Source: Rhodospirillales bacterium (GTDB lineage: Bacteria; Pseudomonadota; Alphaproteobacteria; Rhodospirillales_A; JACZKS01). Taken from it: 20,917 nucleotides of DNA. The position numbers and the translations under genes were made by a program. The notes beneath the pieces are model-generated. The model saw only the letters and a program-made list of their open reading frames with translations, was not told the origin of the DNA and made no database searches. Positions 7,670 through 15,244 of this stretch are shown in pieces. How positions within the stretch are numbered: position 1 is the first letter of the stretch; each line of letters begins with the position of its first letter. The stretch lies in assembly GCA_018648445.1 (NCBI GenBank), contig JABGRG010000070.1, positions 1 through 20,917 of the forward strand. The letters are read 5' to 3'.

Positions 7670-9160
7670 ATGACCCGGCGGCGGTTTTCGGGAATGCTCG
7701 GCATTATCGGCGGCCTTCTGATCGGGGCCGCGCTTTCGCCTGTTCTGGTCGGATGCATGGGCGAAGATTCCGCGTTTCAGCGCACCGTAAGCGCAATCCG
7801 GTCTTACGCCACTTCGCTCCCGTCGGAGGCCAACAAGGAACTTTCGCGCTTCAATGAAATTCATCGCGAATATGCCGTCGATTCTGAAAACACGCGGGAA
7901 CTCAAACACTTCAAGGATGCCTTCGTTCGAATCCGCAGCGATTACCTGCACCCCATCGCCGATGCCAAGTTGATCGCCGCCGCCCTAGAAGGCGTGAACG
8001 GGCTGGAGGACGAACCCGGCACGGTTTCCTCGTCTCAGGTCGTCGAGGCCGGGCTCGACGCCATGGTCGCTTCCCTGGATCCTCATTCGGCCTATCTCAA
8101 CGCCGAGGAAATGAAAGAGACCTTCATTTCAACCCGCGGCCAGTTTGGCGGATTGGGTATTGAGGTCACCATGCAGGACGGTATGGTTAAGGTGGTTTCT
8201 CCGATTGAAGGGACGCCCGCGTTTCGTGCCGGGCTGAAACCGGGCGACCTGATATCGCATCTCGACGGAGATCCCATTCAGGGTGCGACCATCATGGAGG
8301 CGGTCAAGCGGATGCGCGGGAAACCGGGCACCGATATTTTGCTGACCGTGCGGCGCGAAGGGGTTCCATCCTTCGACGTCACCATTACCCGAGCCATCAT
8401 CACCGTGCGCGCCGTTCGGTGGCACACCGAGGGCGACATCGGGTACATCCGCGTAGCCAGCTTTACCGAGCAGGCCGAAGACGGGATCGCCACCGCGTTC
8501 AGAGGAATTCGGGGCGAATTGGGCGCCACGGCCAAGGGCTATGTGCTGGACCTCAGAAACAATCCGGGTGGATTGCTGGATCAGTCGCTGGCCGTCGCCG
8601 ACGCGTTTCTTGAACGGGGCCGCATCGTTTCCGTGCGCGGACGCGATCCTAAACGCGAGCAGGTGTTTGTCGCCGAAGCCGGGGATTTGGCTGACGGGTT
8701 GCCCATCGTCGTGCTGATAAACGGCGGCTCGGCGTCGGCTTCCGAAATCGTCGCCGTCGCGTTGCAGGAAGGGCACAGGGCGACCGTCATGGGGCGGCGC
8801 TCTTTCGGCAAGGGATCGGTGCAGACGATCACGCCACTTCCCGTTCAAGGCGCGGTGAAATTGACGACGGCGCTCTATTATTCACCCAACGGAAGAACCA
8901 TCCAGGGTCAGGGCGTACTGCCCGACATCGAAATCGCCGCGACCGATACCGCCGCCCGCCAGCGCGAATCCGATCTGCCCGGCGCCCTTGCCGCCGCCAA
9001 CCCCTCCAGCCGCAAAAGCCTGGGCCTCGTCGCCGAAGAAAGCTGTCCGCAAGCCGGAGACGAAGGCAAAGACCGTATCCTCGGCTGCGCTCTGGCGTAC
9101 CTTAGAGCCGGATCAGCCAAACAGTTTCTGGCTGCGGTCGGACAAAGCCCGAAGATGTAG
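7670..9160 (+). CDS. S41 carboxyl-terminal processing protease (CtpA type) with lipobox-like N-terminus
   Basis: The 496-residue protein has a PDZ domain at about 158-245 (GQFGGLGIEV ... GTPAFRAGLKPGD) and an S41 peptidase domain after it. The Ser/Lys dyad is visible as Ser356 in GGSASASE and Lys381 in SFGKGSVQ, spaced 25 residues as in characterised family members. Such periplasmic enzymes trim the C-termini of envelope proteins. The N-terminus is unusual: TRRRF resembles a twin-arginine motif, and the hydrophobic stretch ends in LVGC (Cys29), matching a lipobox, so the protease may be a membrane-tethered lipoprotein. The C-terminal ~70 residues are a Cys-containing tail outside the core. 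GGGAG precedes the ATG. Confidence 0.88.
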   Translation: MTRRRFSGMLGIIGGLLIGAALSPVLVGCMGEDSAFQRTVSAIRSYATSLPSEANKELSRFNEIHREYAVDSENTRELKHFKDAFVRIRSDYLHPIADAKLIAAALEGVNGLEDEPGTVSSSQVVEAGLDAMVASLDPHSAYLNAEEMKETFISTRGQFGGLGIEVTMQDGMVKVVSPIEGTPAFRAGLKPGDLISHLDGDPIQGATIMEAVKRMRGKPGTDILLTVRREGVPSFDVTITRAIITVRAVRWHTEGDIGYIRVASFTEQAEDGIATAFRGIRGELGATAKGYVLDLRNNPGGLLDQSLAVADAFLERGRIVSVRGRDPKREQVFVAEAGDLADGLPIVVLINGGSASASEIVAVALQEGHRATVMGRRSFGKGSVQTITPLPVQGAVKLTTALYYSPNGRTIQGQGVLPDIEIAATDTAARQRESDLPGALAAANPSSRKSLGLVAEESCPQAGDEGKDRILGCALAYLRAGSAKQFLAAVGQSPKM

Positions 9161-10321
9161 TCACGGCCTTACTGCCGGCGGCAGTTTCCACAGGCGTTCG
9201 GCGTTACCGTGGGCCAGGGCGTGGGCAACATCGTCGGGTATCGTTGTCAAGGTTTGACGCCAGACCTTGACTTGGGGAAGGAAGTTTTTTTCCCAGTGAA
9301 AGGCGAATACGTTGTCGAAGGCGAGAACGAAACGCGTTGGGTTGGCAATCACCAGCTTTTCCCACGCGGGCGCAAATTTTTCGTCGACGATCATCCGCGT
9401 CCACGGCTGCGAGGTGTCGTTGTAGGCCACCGGATTGCTGTGGGACGTTATGAAGAACAAATTCGGGTGCTTGGGCAGCAGGCGCGCTGCGTCACCGGCC
9501 TTCAACTGGCCCATATGGATCATGCCGATGGGAACATCCCGGTTGGCGGCCAGAAAGGTTTCGAGCTTCTTCATATACCGTGATTTGGCGCCGCCCATGG
9601 CCCCGAATTCCACGTGGGCGATGAACGGAAAGCCCTTTTGCCGTGCTGTGTCCATGAATACCGCGACGCGCGGATCATCCGGGTCCATGGTTGCTTTTCC
9701 GGCGCCGACTTTTTTCTTTGCGGCATGCCACATGATGATCTCAGCCACGGCGCGGTAGTCGTGCCTTTCCAGTTCCTTGAAAAACATACCGGGGAATTTC
9801 CCGGTGTTTTTGGTGAATGCCTTGGTCTTGCTTTTGGCGGCGGGAATGATCCTGTCGGGGTGGCGGGCCGCCAGTTCCAGAACGTCCGATGACGGTTGCT
9901 GGAAGCGGGTCGACAGGATGACCTGAGCGACACCAGCCTGATCGAGCATGGGGATGATCGTGTCAACATCCGTGTCCTCGTCGATCTGGCTGTGGGCGTC
10001 GATAAGAGGGCCCTGCCAACCTCCGCTGGGTGCTGCGGCGGTTCTGGTTTTGGCGGCACGCTTGGTTCCGCCACTCGATCCTGTCCTCTTGTCTCCGGGA
10101 AGCTCCTCGATTGTCAGATAGCTGTCACCGTTTCGGTCCAACTTTTTGAACGCCTTCTTGTTCTTTTTCCATTCCTTGCGGCTAATTTTTCCGTCACCGT
10201 TTCGATCCATGGCTTTGAGGATTTGTTTGGGGTCCTTGGCCTGAGCCTCGCCACTTTTCATCATCGGCACGCTTGCTACCAAGAAAACAGCAATAAGGCG
10301 AAAAACGAGTAATCTCATCAC
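9161..10321 (-). CDS. Secreted EF-hand / amidohydrolase-2-like fusion protein
   Basis: The 386-residue product has a signal peptide (residues 1-28, likely cleaved after AQA). Two canonical EF-hand loops follow, Asp39-Glu50 (DRNGDGKISRKE) and Asp62-Glu73 (DRNGDSYLTIEE). After a basic linker comes a TIM-barrel domain of amidohydrolase-2 style: LIDAHSQID (His110), IAHVEFG (His236), MIHMG (His269), LAFDN (Asp336). The usual HxH metal pair is altered to His-x-Gln (Gln112), so catalysis may use a changed metal site or be lost. The EF-hands suggest calcium binding in the periplasm. It converges on the S41 protease gene with no base between the two stop codons, and its promoter must lie in the 234-base gap before cyclase 1. 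Confidence 0.75.
   Translation of the reverse strand: MMRLLVFRLIAVFLVASVPMMKSGEAQAKDPKQILKAMDRNGDGKISRKEWKKNKKAFKKLDRNGDSYLTIEELPGDKRTGSSGGTKRAAKTRTAAAPSGGWQGPLIDAHSQIDEDTDVDTIIPMLDQAGVAQVILSTRFQQPSSDVLELAARHPDRIIPAAKSKTKAFTKNTGKFPGMFFKELERHDYRAVAEIIMWHAAKKKVGAGKATMDPDDPRVAVFMDTARQKGFPFIAHVEFGAMGGAKSRYMKKLETFLAANRDVPIGMIHMGQLKAGDAARLLPKHPNLFFITSHSNPVAYNDTSQPWTRMIVDEKFAPAWEKLVIANPTRFVLAFDNVFAFHWEKNFLPQVKVWRQTLTTIPDDVAHALAHGNAERLWKLPPAVRP
9171..9185. terminator. Short hairpin at the convergent gene junction
   Basis: ACTGCC-GGC-GGCAGT is a perfect 6-base-arm hairpin eleven bases after the protease stop codon, inside the last codons of the opposing gene. It is followed by only three T residues on the plus strand, so it is a weak terminator candidate. 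Confidence 0.25.
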
Positions 10322-10461
10322 TTCAACCCCTTGGAAAAACTGTTTGTTCCGGGATTTTCTGCGATTTCCCGGATAGCCGTCAAATTGACGTCAGCACAAT
10401 ATCGGGCCGCGCGGAGCCGCTCTGGAGAATTTGCGCGAAACGTTGCTACAGTTTCTATATA

Positions 10462-10504
10462 TGTGAAGTGGTTCACTCTGCTGTAGCCATTAAACTGTGT
10501 TAAG
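10462..10504 (+). promoter_or_regulatory. CRP-like operator upstream of cyclase 1
   Basis: TGTGA-N6-TCACT at 10462-10477 matches the CRP consensus TGTGA-N6-TCACA at nine of ten bases. Its centre is 86.5 bases from the start codon at 10556. A TG dinucleotide (10496-10497) followed by a weak GTTAAG -10 candidate (10499-10504) lies at class II distance. The site is in the divergent gap, so it could instead or also serve the minus-strand EF-hand gene. The alphaproteobacterial regulator could be any CRP/FNR family member with a GTGA half-site. Confidence 0.45.
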
Positions 10505-10555
10505 CTACATCACTTCCGCGATTGCAGCGGTTGAGGGGGGCGCGCGCCGAAGTTA

Positions 10556-11749
10556 ATGTCCGATAGACCGATCGAACGTAAGCTGCTGGCAATCCTGTAT
10601 GCCGATGTCGCGGGCTACAGCCGTTTAACGGGTGTGGACGAAGAAGGCACGCATCGGCGCTTAAGCGAATACATGGATGCGTTCTCGGCGGCCATCGAAG
10701 AGGGTGGCGGCCATGTCGTGCATTATGCGGGCGACGCTATTCTTGCCGACTTTGGTAGCGTGGTTGATGCACTCAATTGCGCAGTGTCGGTTCAGCGCGA
10801 CCTCAAGAGCCGCAATGAAACCGCGAACAAGGACCGGCGGGTCGAGTTTCGTATCGGCATCAACCTGGGCGAGGTCATGGTTGATCGCAATGACATTTAC
10901 GGCGACGGCGTAAATGTCGCGGCGCGCCTGGAAGGCTTGGCCGATGTCGGCGGGATTTGTGTCTCCGAGGCGGTCTACACTCAGGTTCGTGGCCGGGTCG
11001 ATTTCGGGTTCGAGCGTCTCGGTCGTCAGCGGGTAAAGAACATCGCTGATCCGGTTGTCGCCTATCGCGTGGTTGTTGACGGACAGGCGCGAATATTCAA
11101 ACAGCATCTCCAACAAAAACTGGCCTGGATCAGCCCGAAGCGCATTGCAGTCGGGACCGTCTTGCTTTTGGCGCTCGTGATCGTTGCCGGAGGTTGGGGC
11201 CTTTCAGTGTCGGATGAGCGCATTGATACCGCTCCATCGGTCGCCGTGGCACCTTTTCGGGTAATCGGCGGCGGCACGGAGCCCTTTGCGTTCAGTGACG
11301 GCCTGACCATCGATTTGGTCACCGAGCTTTCCAAGCAGACGGAATTGAGAATTGTCGCACCCCCTGCGGGAGCGGCGGCCGGACCGTCAAATGATCCCGT
11401 CGCCGCGAAAGCGCGCTACCGGGTTGAAGGGAGTGTCCGCCAGGCCGAAGGAAGGGTGCGCATCACGGCCCAGTTGGTTGGCGTGGAAAAAGGCTTCCAC
11501 TTGTGGGGTGCGCGGTTCGATCGCGAGTTCAAGGATACGCTTGCGGTCCAGGAGGATGTTGCCAAGAAAATCGTCGCCGCCCTCGCAGCCCGCCTCACCG
11601 AGGCCGAGGCCGAACGCGTCGAAACGGGGGTGACACCGATGGGGTTGCTGGTAACGGGAATGGAACAGTTGGGACGGCTTGGCGAAGGGGCGGTATCGGC
11701 CCAGTCGAGCGTGTTCGAATGGCTCCTGGGCGGGGCGAATGATGGTTGA
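10556..11749 (+). CDS. Membrane-anchored class III nucleotide cyclase with TolB/FlgO-like domain, no TPR tail
   Basis: The 397-residue protein starts with a class III cyclase catalytic domain. The metal-binding aspartates are Asp17 (YADVAGYSRL) and Asp60 (AGDAILADF). The base-selecting Asp113 and transition-state Asn120/Arg124 (DIYGDGVNVAARLEG) are present. The position normally held by the adenine-recognising Lys is His56. One transmembrane helix (about 195-216) follows, then a TolB/FlgO-like extracytoplasmic domain (VAVAPFRVIGGG ... FHLWGARFDREF ... VQEDVAKKIV). It ends soon after this domain, where the paralogue at 13270 continues into TPR repeats. It probably makes cAMP (or cGMP) at the inner membrane in response to an envelope signal. 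GAGGGG precedes the ATG at long spacing. Confidence 0.85.
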   Translation: MSDRPIERKLLAILYADVAGYSRLTGVDEEGTHRRLSEYMDAFSAAIEEGGGHVVHYAGDAILADFGSVVDALNCAVSVQRDLKSRNETANKDRRVEFRIGINLGEVMVDRNDIYGDGVNVAARLEGLADVGGICVSEAVYTQVRGRVDFGFERLGRQRVKNIADPVVAYRVVVDGQARIFKQHLQQKLAWISPKRIAVGTVLLLALVIVAGGWGLSVSDERIDTAPSVAVAPFRVIGGGTEPFAFSDGLTIDLVTELSKQTELRIVAPPAGAAAGPSNDPVAAKARYRVEGSVRQAEGRVRITAQLVGVEKGFHLWGARFDREFKDTLAVQEDVAKKIVAALAARLTEAEAERVETGVTPMGLLVTGMEQLGRLGEGAVSAQSSVFEWLLGGANDG

Positions 11750-11761
11750 GCTGATTGCAAG

Positions 11762-11804
11762 TGTGAACCGGTTAACAGACGTCGCAGCGATTGCATGGTA
11801 CGAC
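11762..11804 (+). promoter_or_regulatory. CRP-like operator upstream of the bactofilin-like gene
   Basis: TGTGAACCGGTTAACA at 11762-11777 is a near-perfect 16-base palindrome (one mismatched pair) and matches TGTGA-N6-TCACA at nine of ten positions. The centre is 62.5 bases before the ATG at 11832. TGG followed by TACGAC (-10 candidate, 11799-11804) is at the same offset as in the other two CRP-like sites of this window. The -10 match is weak. Confidence 0.35.
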
Positions 11805-11831
11805 AGAATACGAAATGAGTGGAGAAAGCCG

Positions 11832-13127
11832 ATGTCAATGGCGCGAATCAAACGGATTTCAGTACTTGTCGTGGCGCTGGGCGTGTTGATGCCTTTCGGC
11901 GCAATCGCCGAGGAAAACGACGAGGAAGTGGTCAAGACTGGGTTCTTTACCAAAGACCTTTTCGTTCGCGGCGAGCATGTTTCGATTCGCGCTGAAGTCG
12001 ACGGAGATGTCGTTGCCATAGGTGGCGAGGTCGACGTCCGTTCCGGTACCACCGGTGACGTGATCGCAATGGGTGGCAACATTTCCCTGGACGGGCAGGT
12101 CGGCGGTGAAATTTTGTCCGCGGGTGGCGAGATCGAGATAGATGGCATCGTGAATGGCGGGACCGTCGCAATCGGCGGCCATGTCGACATTGATGGTAAA
12201 ATCACCGGTCCCGTTTTGGCCGTCGGTGGGCAGGTGACAACAGACGGCACCATCGACCGTGATTTGAAAATCCTCGGTGGACGGGTCTTTCACGAGGCGG
12301 TCGTCAATGGCGATCTACTCATTGCAGCCGGTGACGCCAGACTTTCCGAAACATCCGTTGTTATGGGCAAGGTTTGGATAACCGGTGGGCGGGCCGCAGT
12401 CCGCGGAATGGTCGCGGGCAATTTGCGGGTGGCCGCGCGCAGAATCGTCATCGCGGGCGAGGTGACCGGCGACGTTAATTTGGATGGCGTTGACATCGAG
12501 GTTTTGCCAAGCGCCGTCATTCACGGCAATTTTATCTACAGTTCCCCGAGCGAGGCCAATATTCACGCAGACGCCAAAATTGCCGGAGATGTTGCATTTC
12601 ACAGGACTGAGGCGCCGCGCCATGCGGTCGGTTTTGCATTTGCTGCGGTTGGTTTCGTGAGTCTTATGGCCGTTGGTGGCGTAATCCTCCTGGGGACAAT
12701 CCTGCTTCTGCTCTGCCCCAGCGCGTCGATCGCTGCCGCCCGCAACGTTGGTGCGAGGCCCTGGGCGGCCTTGGGGCTGGGATTTGCCATCCTCGTTACG
12801 GTTCCGGTGGTGATCGTTATTCTGATGGTTAGTGTGATTGGCATTCCGCTGGCGATCTTCCTGATCGGCCTTTACGTGCTGATCAAGATGGCTGGCCTCT
12901 TGGTGTTGTCGACGGCCGTTGGCATGAGAATAATGCGCCTGTTCGGCAAAACTTGCGGCGACACGTTCTGGCCGAAGCTGGGCGTGCTGGTTATCGGCGT
13001 GCTGACCGTCTTCATCATTGCGCTAATCCCGGTTGTCGGCGTTATTGCGCTATTGATCGCCTGGGTCATTGGCACTGGCGCGCTGGGTCTCAAGGTTCAC
13101 AACGCCTACTGCTGCGCACCGTCGTAG
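11832..13127 (+). CDS. Exported bactofilin-like beta-solenoid protein with C-terminal membrane domain
   Basis: The 431-residue protein has a signal peptide (cleavage likely after AIA, residue 26). About 200 residues of short glycine-hydrophobic repeats follow (units such as GDVVAIGGEVDV, GDVIAMGGNISL, GGTVAIGGHVDI, GPVLAVGGQVTT), the right-handed beta-helix signature of the polymer-forming cytoskeletal (bactofilin/DUF583) fold. The last 160 residues contain about four hydrophobic segments, including VSVIGIPLAIFLIGLYVLIK. The solenoid would therefore lie in the periplasm, anchored in the inner membrane, unlike cytosolic bactofilins. GGAG seven bases before the ATG at 11832 sets the start; the frame is open further upstream but overlaps cyclase 1. 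It lies between two paralogous cyclase genes and ends at a strong terminator. Confidence 0.8.
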   Translation: MSMARIKRISVLVVALGVLMPFGAIAEENDEEVVKTGFFTKDLFVRGEHVSIRAEVDGDVVAIGGEVDVRSGTTGDVIAMGGNISLDGQVGGEILSAGGEIEIDGIVNGGTVAIGGHVDIDGKITGPVLAVGGQVTTDGTIDRDLKILGGRVFHEAVVNGDLLIAAGDARLSETSVVMGKVWITGGRAAVRGMVAGNLRVAARRIVIAGEVTGDVNLDGVDIEVLPSAVIHGNFIYSSPSEANIHADAKIAGDVAFHRTEAPRHAVGFAFAAVGFVSLMAVGGVILLGTILLLLCPSASIAAARNVGARPWAALGLGFAILVTVPVVIVILMVSVIGIPLAIFLIGLYVLIKMAGLLVLSTAVGMRIMRLFGKTCGDTFWPKLGVLVIGVLTVFIIALIPVVGVIALLIAWVIGTGALGLKVHNAYCCAPS

Positions 13128-13155
13128 GTTGACGTTGGACAGCGTAGGAAACGTG

Positions 13156-13187
13156 CGGGCGGGCAAAAGTCCGCCCGTTTCATCTTT
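13156..13187 (+). terminator. Rho-independent terminator after the bactofilin-like gene
   Basis: CGGGCGG (13156-13162) pairs with CCGCCCG (13171-13177); two more inner pairs close an AAAA loop. The stem is followed by TTTCATCTTT. It lies 28 bases after the stop codon and separates this gene from cyclase 2. Confidence 0.75.
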
Positions 13188-13216
13188 GCCAAAAACTCTC
13201 TCCGCAAATCTGGCGG

Positions 13217-13245
13217 TTGCCCTTTTTTCTGATCAAATCTAAGAT
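13217..13245 (+). promoter_or_regulatory. Putative sigma70-type promoter for cyclase 2
   Basis: TTGCCC (13217-13222) and TAAGAT (13240-13245) are 17 bases apart. Transcription would start near 13252, leaving an 18-base leader with GGGG before the ATG at 13270. No CRP-like site is visible here, in contrast to cyclase 1. Confidence 0.4.
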
Positions 13246-13269
13246 TCCCCGGGGACACTGGGGATCGCG

Positions 13270-15162
13270 ATGCAGGACCGACCCATCGAACGCAAGCTGG
13301 CGGCGATTTTCTACGCCGACGTGGCGGGCTATAGCCGCCTGACGGGCCTTGATGAGGAGGGCACCCACCGTCGCCTTAGCGAATATCTGGATGTAATTTC
13401 ATCGGCCATCGAAGAGAGCGGAGGGCGCGTCGTTCATTATGCGGGCGATGCGGTTCTAGCCGATTTCAAGACGGTCGTGGAAGCCGTTTCCTGCGCGATC
13501 TCGATTCAGCGTGATCTGGCCGTGCGAAACCAGCCTTTGCCGGAGGACCGGCGGGTGGAATTTCGCATCGGCATTAATTTGGGCGACGTCATGGTCGACC
13601 GCAACGATATCTACGGCGACGGCGTAAATGTTGCCGCCCGCCTTGAGGGACTTGCCGACGTTGGCGGCATTTGCATTTCCGGCGCCGTTCACGATCAGGT
13701 TCGCAATCGGATGGATGTCGGTTTCGAACCCATGGGACGTCAGCAGGTCAAGAACATCGCAGAACCCATCTCCGCTTTTCGCGTGGTTCTGGATGGGACG
13801 GTGCGCAAACCCGCGCGCCAATGGTCCAAACTATTGTCCAAGGGTCGGATCGCATTGGCCGTGGCATTTGCGGCCTATGTGGTGGGTGCTGGAATTGTGG
13901 CCTGGTATGCCCGGGATCGCGACGCCCAAAGAGAAGTGTTGCAGGCTGAAAGCGAATTGGCGATTCCGCAAAAACCATCCATCGCGGTTCTGCCCTTCGA
14001 CAACCTCAGCGACGACTCCTCACAGGAATACTTCGCCGACGGCATTTCCGAAGACATCATCACGTCGCTTTCCCAAGTGTCCAACTTGTTCGTCATCGCC
14101 CGCAATTCCAGCTTCACCTACAAGGGCCGTGCGGTGAAGATCCAGACCGTCGCGCGCGAACTTGGTGTTCGCTACGTGCTGGAAGGCAGCGTACAGAAAT
14201 CGGGCGGACGCATCCGCGTCAACGCGCAGCTTATCGACGGGGCCAACGGTCGCCATTTATGGGCGGACCGCTTTGACCGTGAATTGAAGGACCTGTTCGA
14301 AGTTCAGGACGAAATTACGCGAAAAATCTGCACCGCGTTGGCGGTCAATCTGACCGAGGGCGAGCAGTTTCGTGTATGGAGCAAGAGTTCCCGCAATATT
14401 GAAGCCTGGGAATTTCTGAACCGGGGCATCGAGCAATTTCACCACTTTGACAAGGATAGCAACGTCAGAGGGCGCGAGCTGATGGAGAAGGCCATCGAAA
14501 TCGATTACGGCTATGCGCTCGCGTACGGAATGTTGGCCTGGAGCCACTGGCTGGACGCGCAGTACAGGTGGACCGAGCACCCGCAAATTTCGTTCGAACG
14601 GGCGGAGGAACTGGCCATCAAGGCGATGGCCCTGGATGACACGATTCCCGACAATTACGCTCTGATGGGGGCCATCCATCTTTTTAAACGCCAATATGCC
14701 GAGGCCATAGCCGCGGGCGAAAAGGCTGTCGCGCTGAGTCCGAACCACGCTACCAATACGGCGCTGTTGGCCATGACCCAAGTGAACGCCGGAAATTTTG
14801 ACGAGGCAATTCTCGGTTTTGACAAAGCCAGGCGTCTTAGCCCGTATCCTGCCGATTGGTTCCTTGAAGCCCAGGGCTGGGCCTACTTGTGGGCAGGGCG
14901 AAGTGAAGAGGCCGTGCAAACATTCGAAGAGTATTTGCAGCGCAAAGATCAGCAAACGCCGGGACACAATGTGCGTTTGGGGATGGCGCTGGCGTTTGCT
15001 GAACAGGGGCGTGAGAACGACGCACGAAAAGCCGTGGGCCAGGAGTTGGCGCTTAGTCCGCACATAACGCTTGGCGGCTTTCGTGGAATGTCTCTGTTCC
15101 ATGACAAAGAAGCATTGCACCGAAAGACCGAGGTGCTCGGCCGCTTGGGGCTTCCCCAATGA
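13270..15162 (+). CDS. Membrane-anchored class III nucleotide cyclase with TolB/FlgO-like and TPR domains
   Basis: The 630-residue protein has a catalytic domain nearly identical in layout to cyclase 1 (Asp17, Asp60, Asp113, Asn120, Arg124, with His56 replacing the usual Lys). A transmembrane helix lies at about 192-213. A TolB/FlgO-like domain follows (SIAVLPFDNLSDD ... YVLEGSVQKSGGRIRVNAQL ... HLWADRFDREL, about 236-360), then several TPR-like helical repeats to the C-terminus (ALAYGMLAWSHW, AIAAGEKAVALSPNHAT, AVQTFEEYLQRK). This architecture is common in rhizobia and related bacteria. The cyclase domain is cytoplasmic; TolB and TPR parts would sense or bind partners in the periplasm. It has its own promoter and a GGGG ribosome site, so it is probably expressed separately from cyclase 1. 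Confidence 0.9.
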   Translation: MQDRPIERKLAAIFYADVAGYSRLTGLDEEGTHRRLSEYLDVISSAIEESGGRVVHYAGDAVLADFKTVVEAVSCAISIQRDLAVRNQPLPEDRRVEFRIGINLGDVMVDRNDIYGDGVNVAARLEGLADVGGICISGAVHDQVRNRMDVGFEPMGRQQVKNIAEPISAFRVVLDGTVRKPARQWSKLLSKGRIALAVAFAAYVVGAGIVAWYARDRDAQREVLQAESELAIPQKPSIAVLPFDNLSDDSSQEYFADGISEDIITSLSQVSNLFVIARNSSFTYKGRAVKIQTVARELGVRYVLEGSVQKSGGRIRVNAQLIDGANGRHLWADRFDRELKDLFEVQDEITRKICTALAVNLTEGEQFRVWSKSSRNIEAWEFLNRGIEQFHHFDKDSNVRGRELMEKAIEIDYGYALAYGMLAWSHWLDAQYRWTEHPQISFERAEELAIKAMALDDTIPDNYALMGAIHLFKRQYAEAIAAGEKAVALSPNHATNTALLAMTQVNAGNFDEAILGFDKARRLSPYPADWFLEAQGWAYLWAGRSEEAVQTFEEYLQRKDQQTPGHNVRLGMALAFAEQGRENDARKAVGQELALSPHITLGGFRGMSLFHDKEALHRKTEVLGRLGLPQ

Positions 15163-15183
15163 CGGGTTTCCGTCGAAGAATGA

Positions 15184-15212
15184 TTGCTTCGGTCATCCAA
15201 TAAAAGAATACT
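15184..15212 (+). promoter_or_regulatory. Putative promoter for the kinase/enolase-like operon
   Basis: TTGCTT (15184-15189) and AATACT (15207-15212) are 17 bases apart, in the 82-base gap before the kinase gene. Each hexamer matches consensus at about four positions, so the call is tentative. Confidence 0.28.
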
Positions 15213-15244
15213 AAGCGCGGATAGGACAAACAGGAGGCGGGTTA

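Noticed and set aside
6869..7951. 360-codon minus-strand open frame
   Set aside because: It is the antisense shadow of the DHH protein and the start of the S41 protease, both supported by motifs and ribosome sites.
10349..10372. CCGGGA...TCCCGG inverted repeat upstream of the EF-hand gene
   Set aside because: Six-base arms with a 12-base loop are easily found by chance in GC-rich DNA and nothing else supports a function.
11387..12253. 288-codon minus-strand open frame rich in Pro, Ser and Thr
   Set aside because: It is the complement of the Gly/Val/Asp-rich solenoid repeats and the end of cyclase 1; the composition is an artefact of the other strand.
14257..15159. 300-codon minus-strand open frame
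   Set aside because: It is antisense to the TolB/TPR part of cyclase 2 and shows no family features.
15161..15174. GACGG-GTTT-CCGTC hairpin at the end of cyclase 2
   Set aside because: The stem is only five pairs, it overlaps the stop codon and no T-run follows, so it is not a credible terminator.
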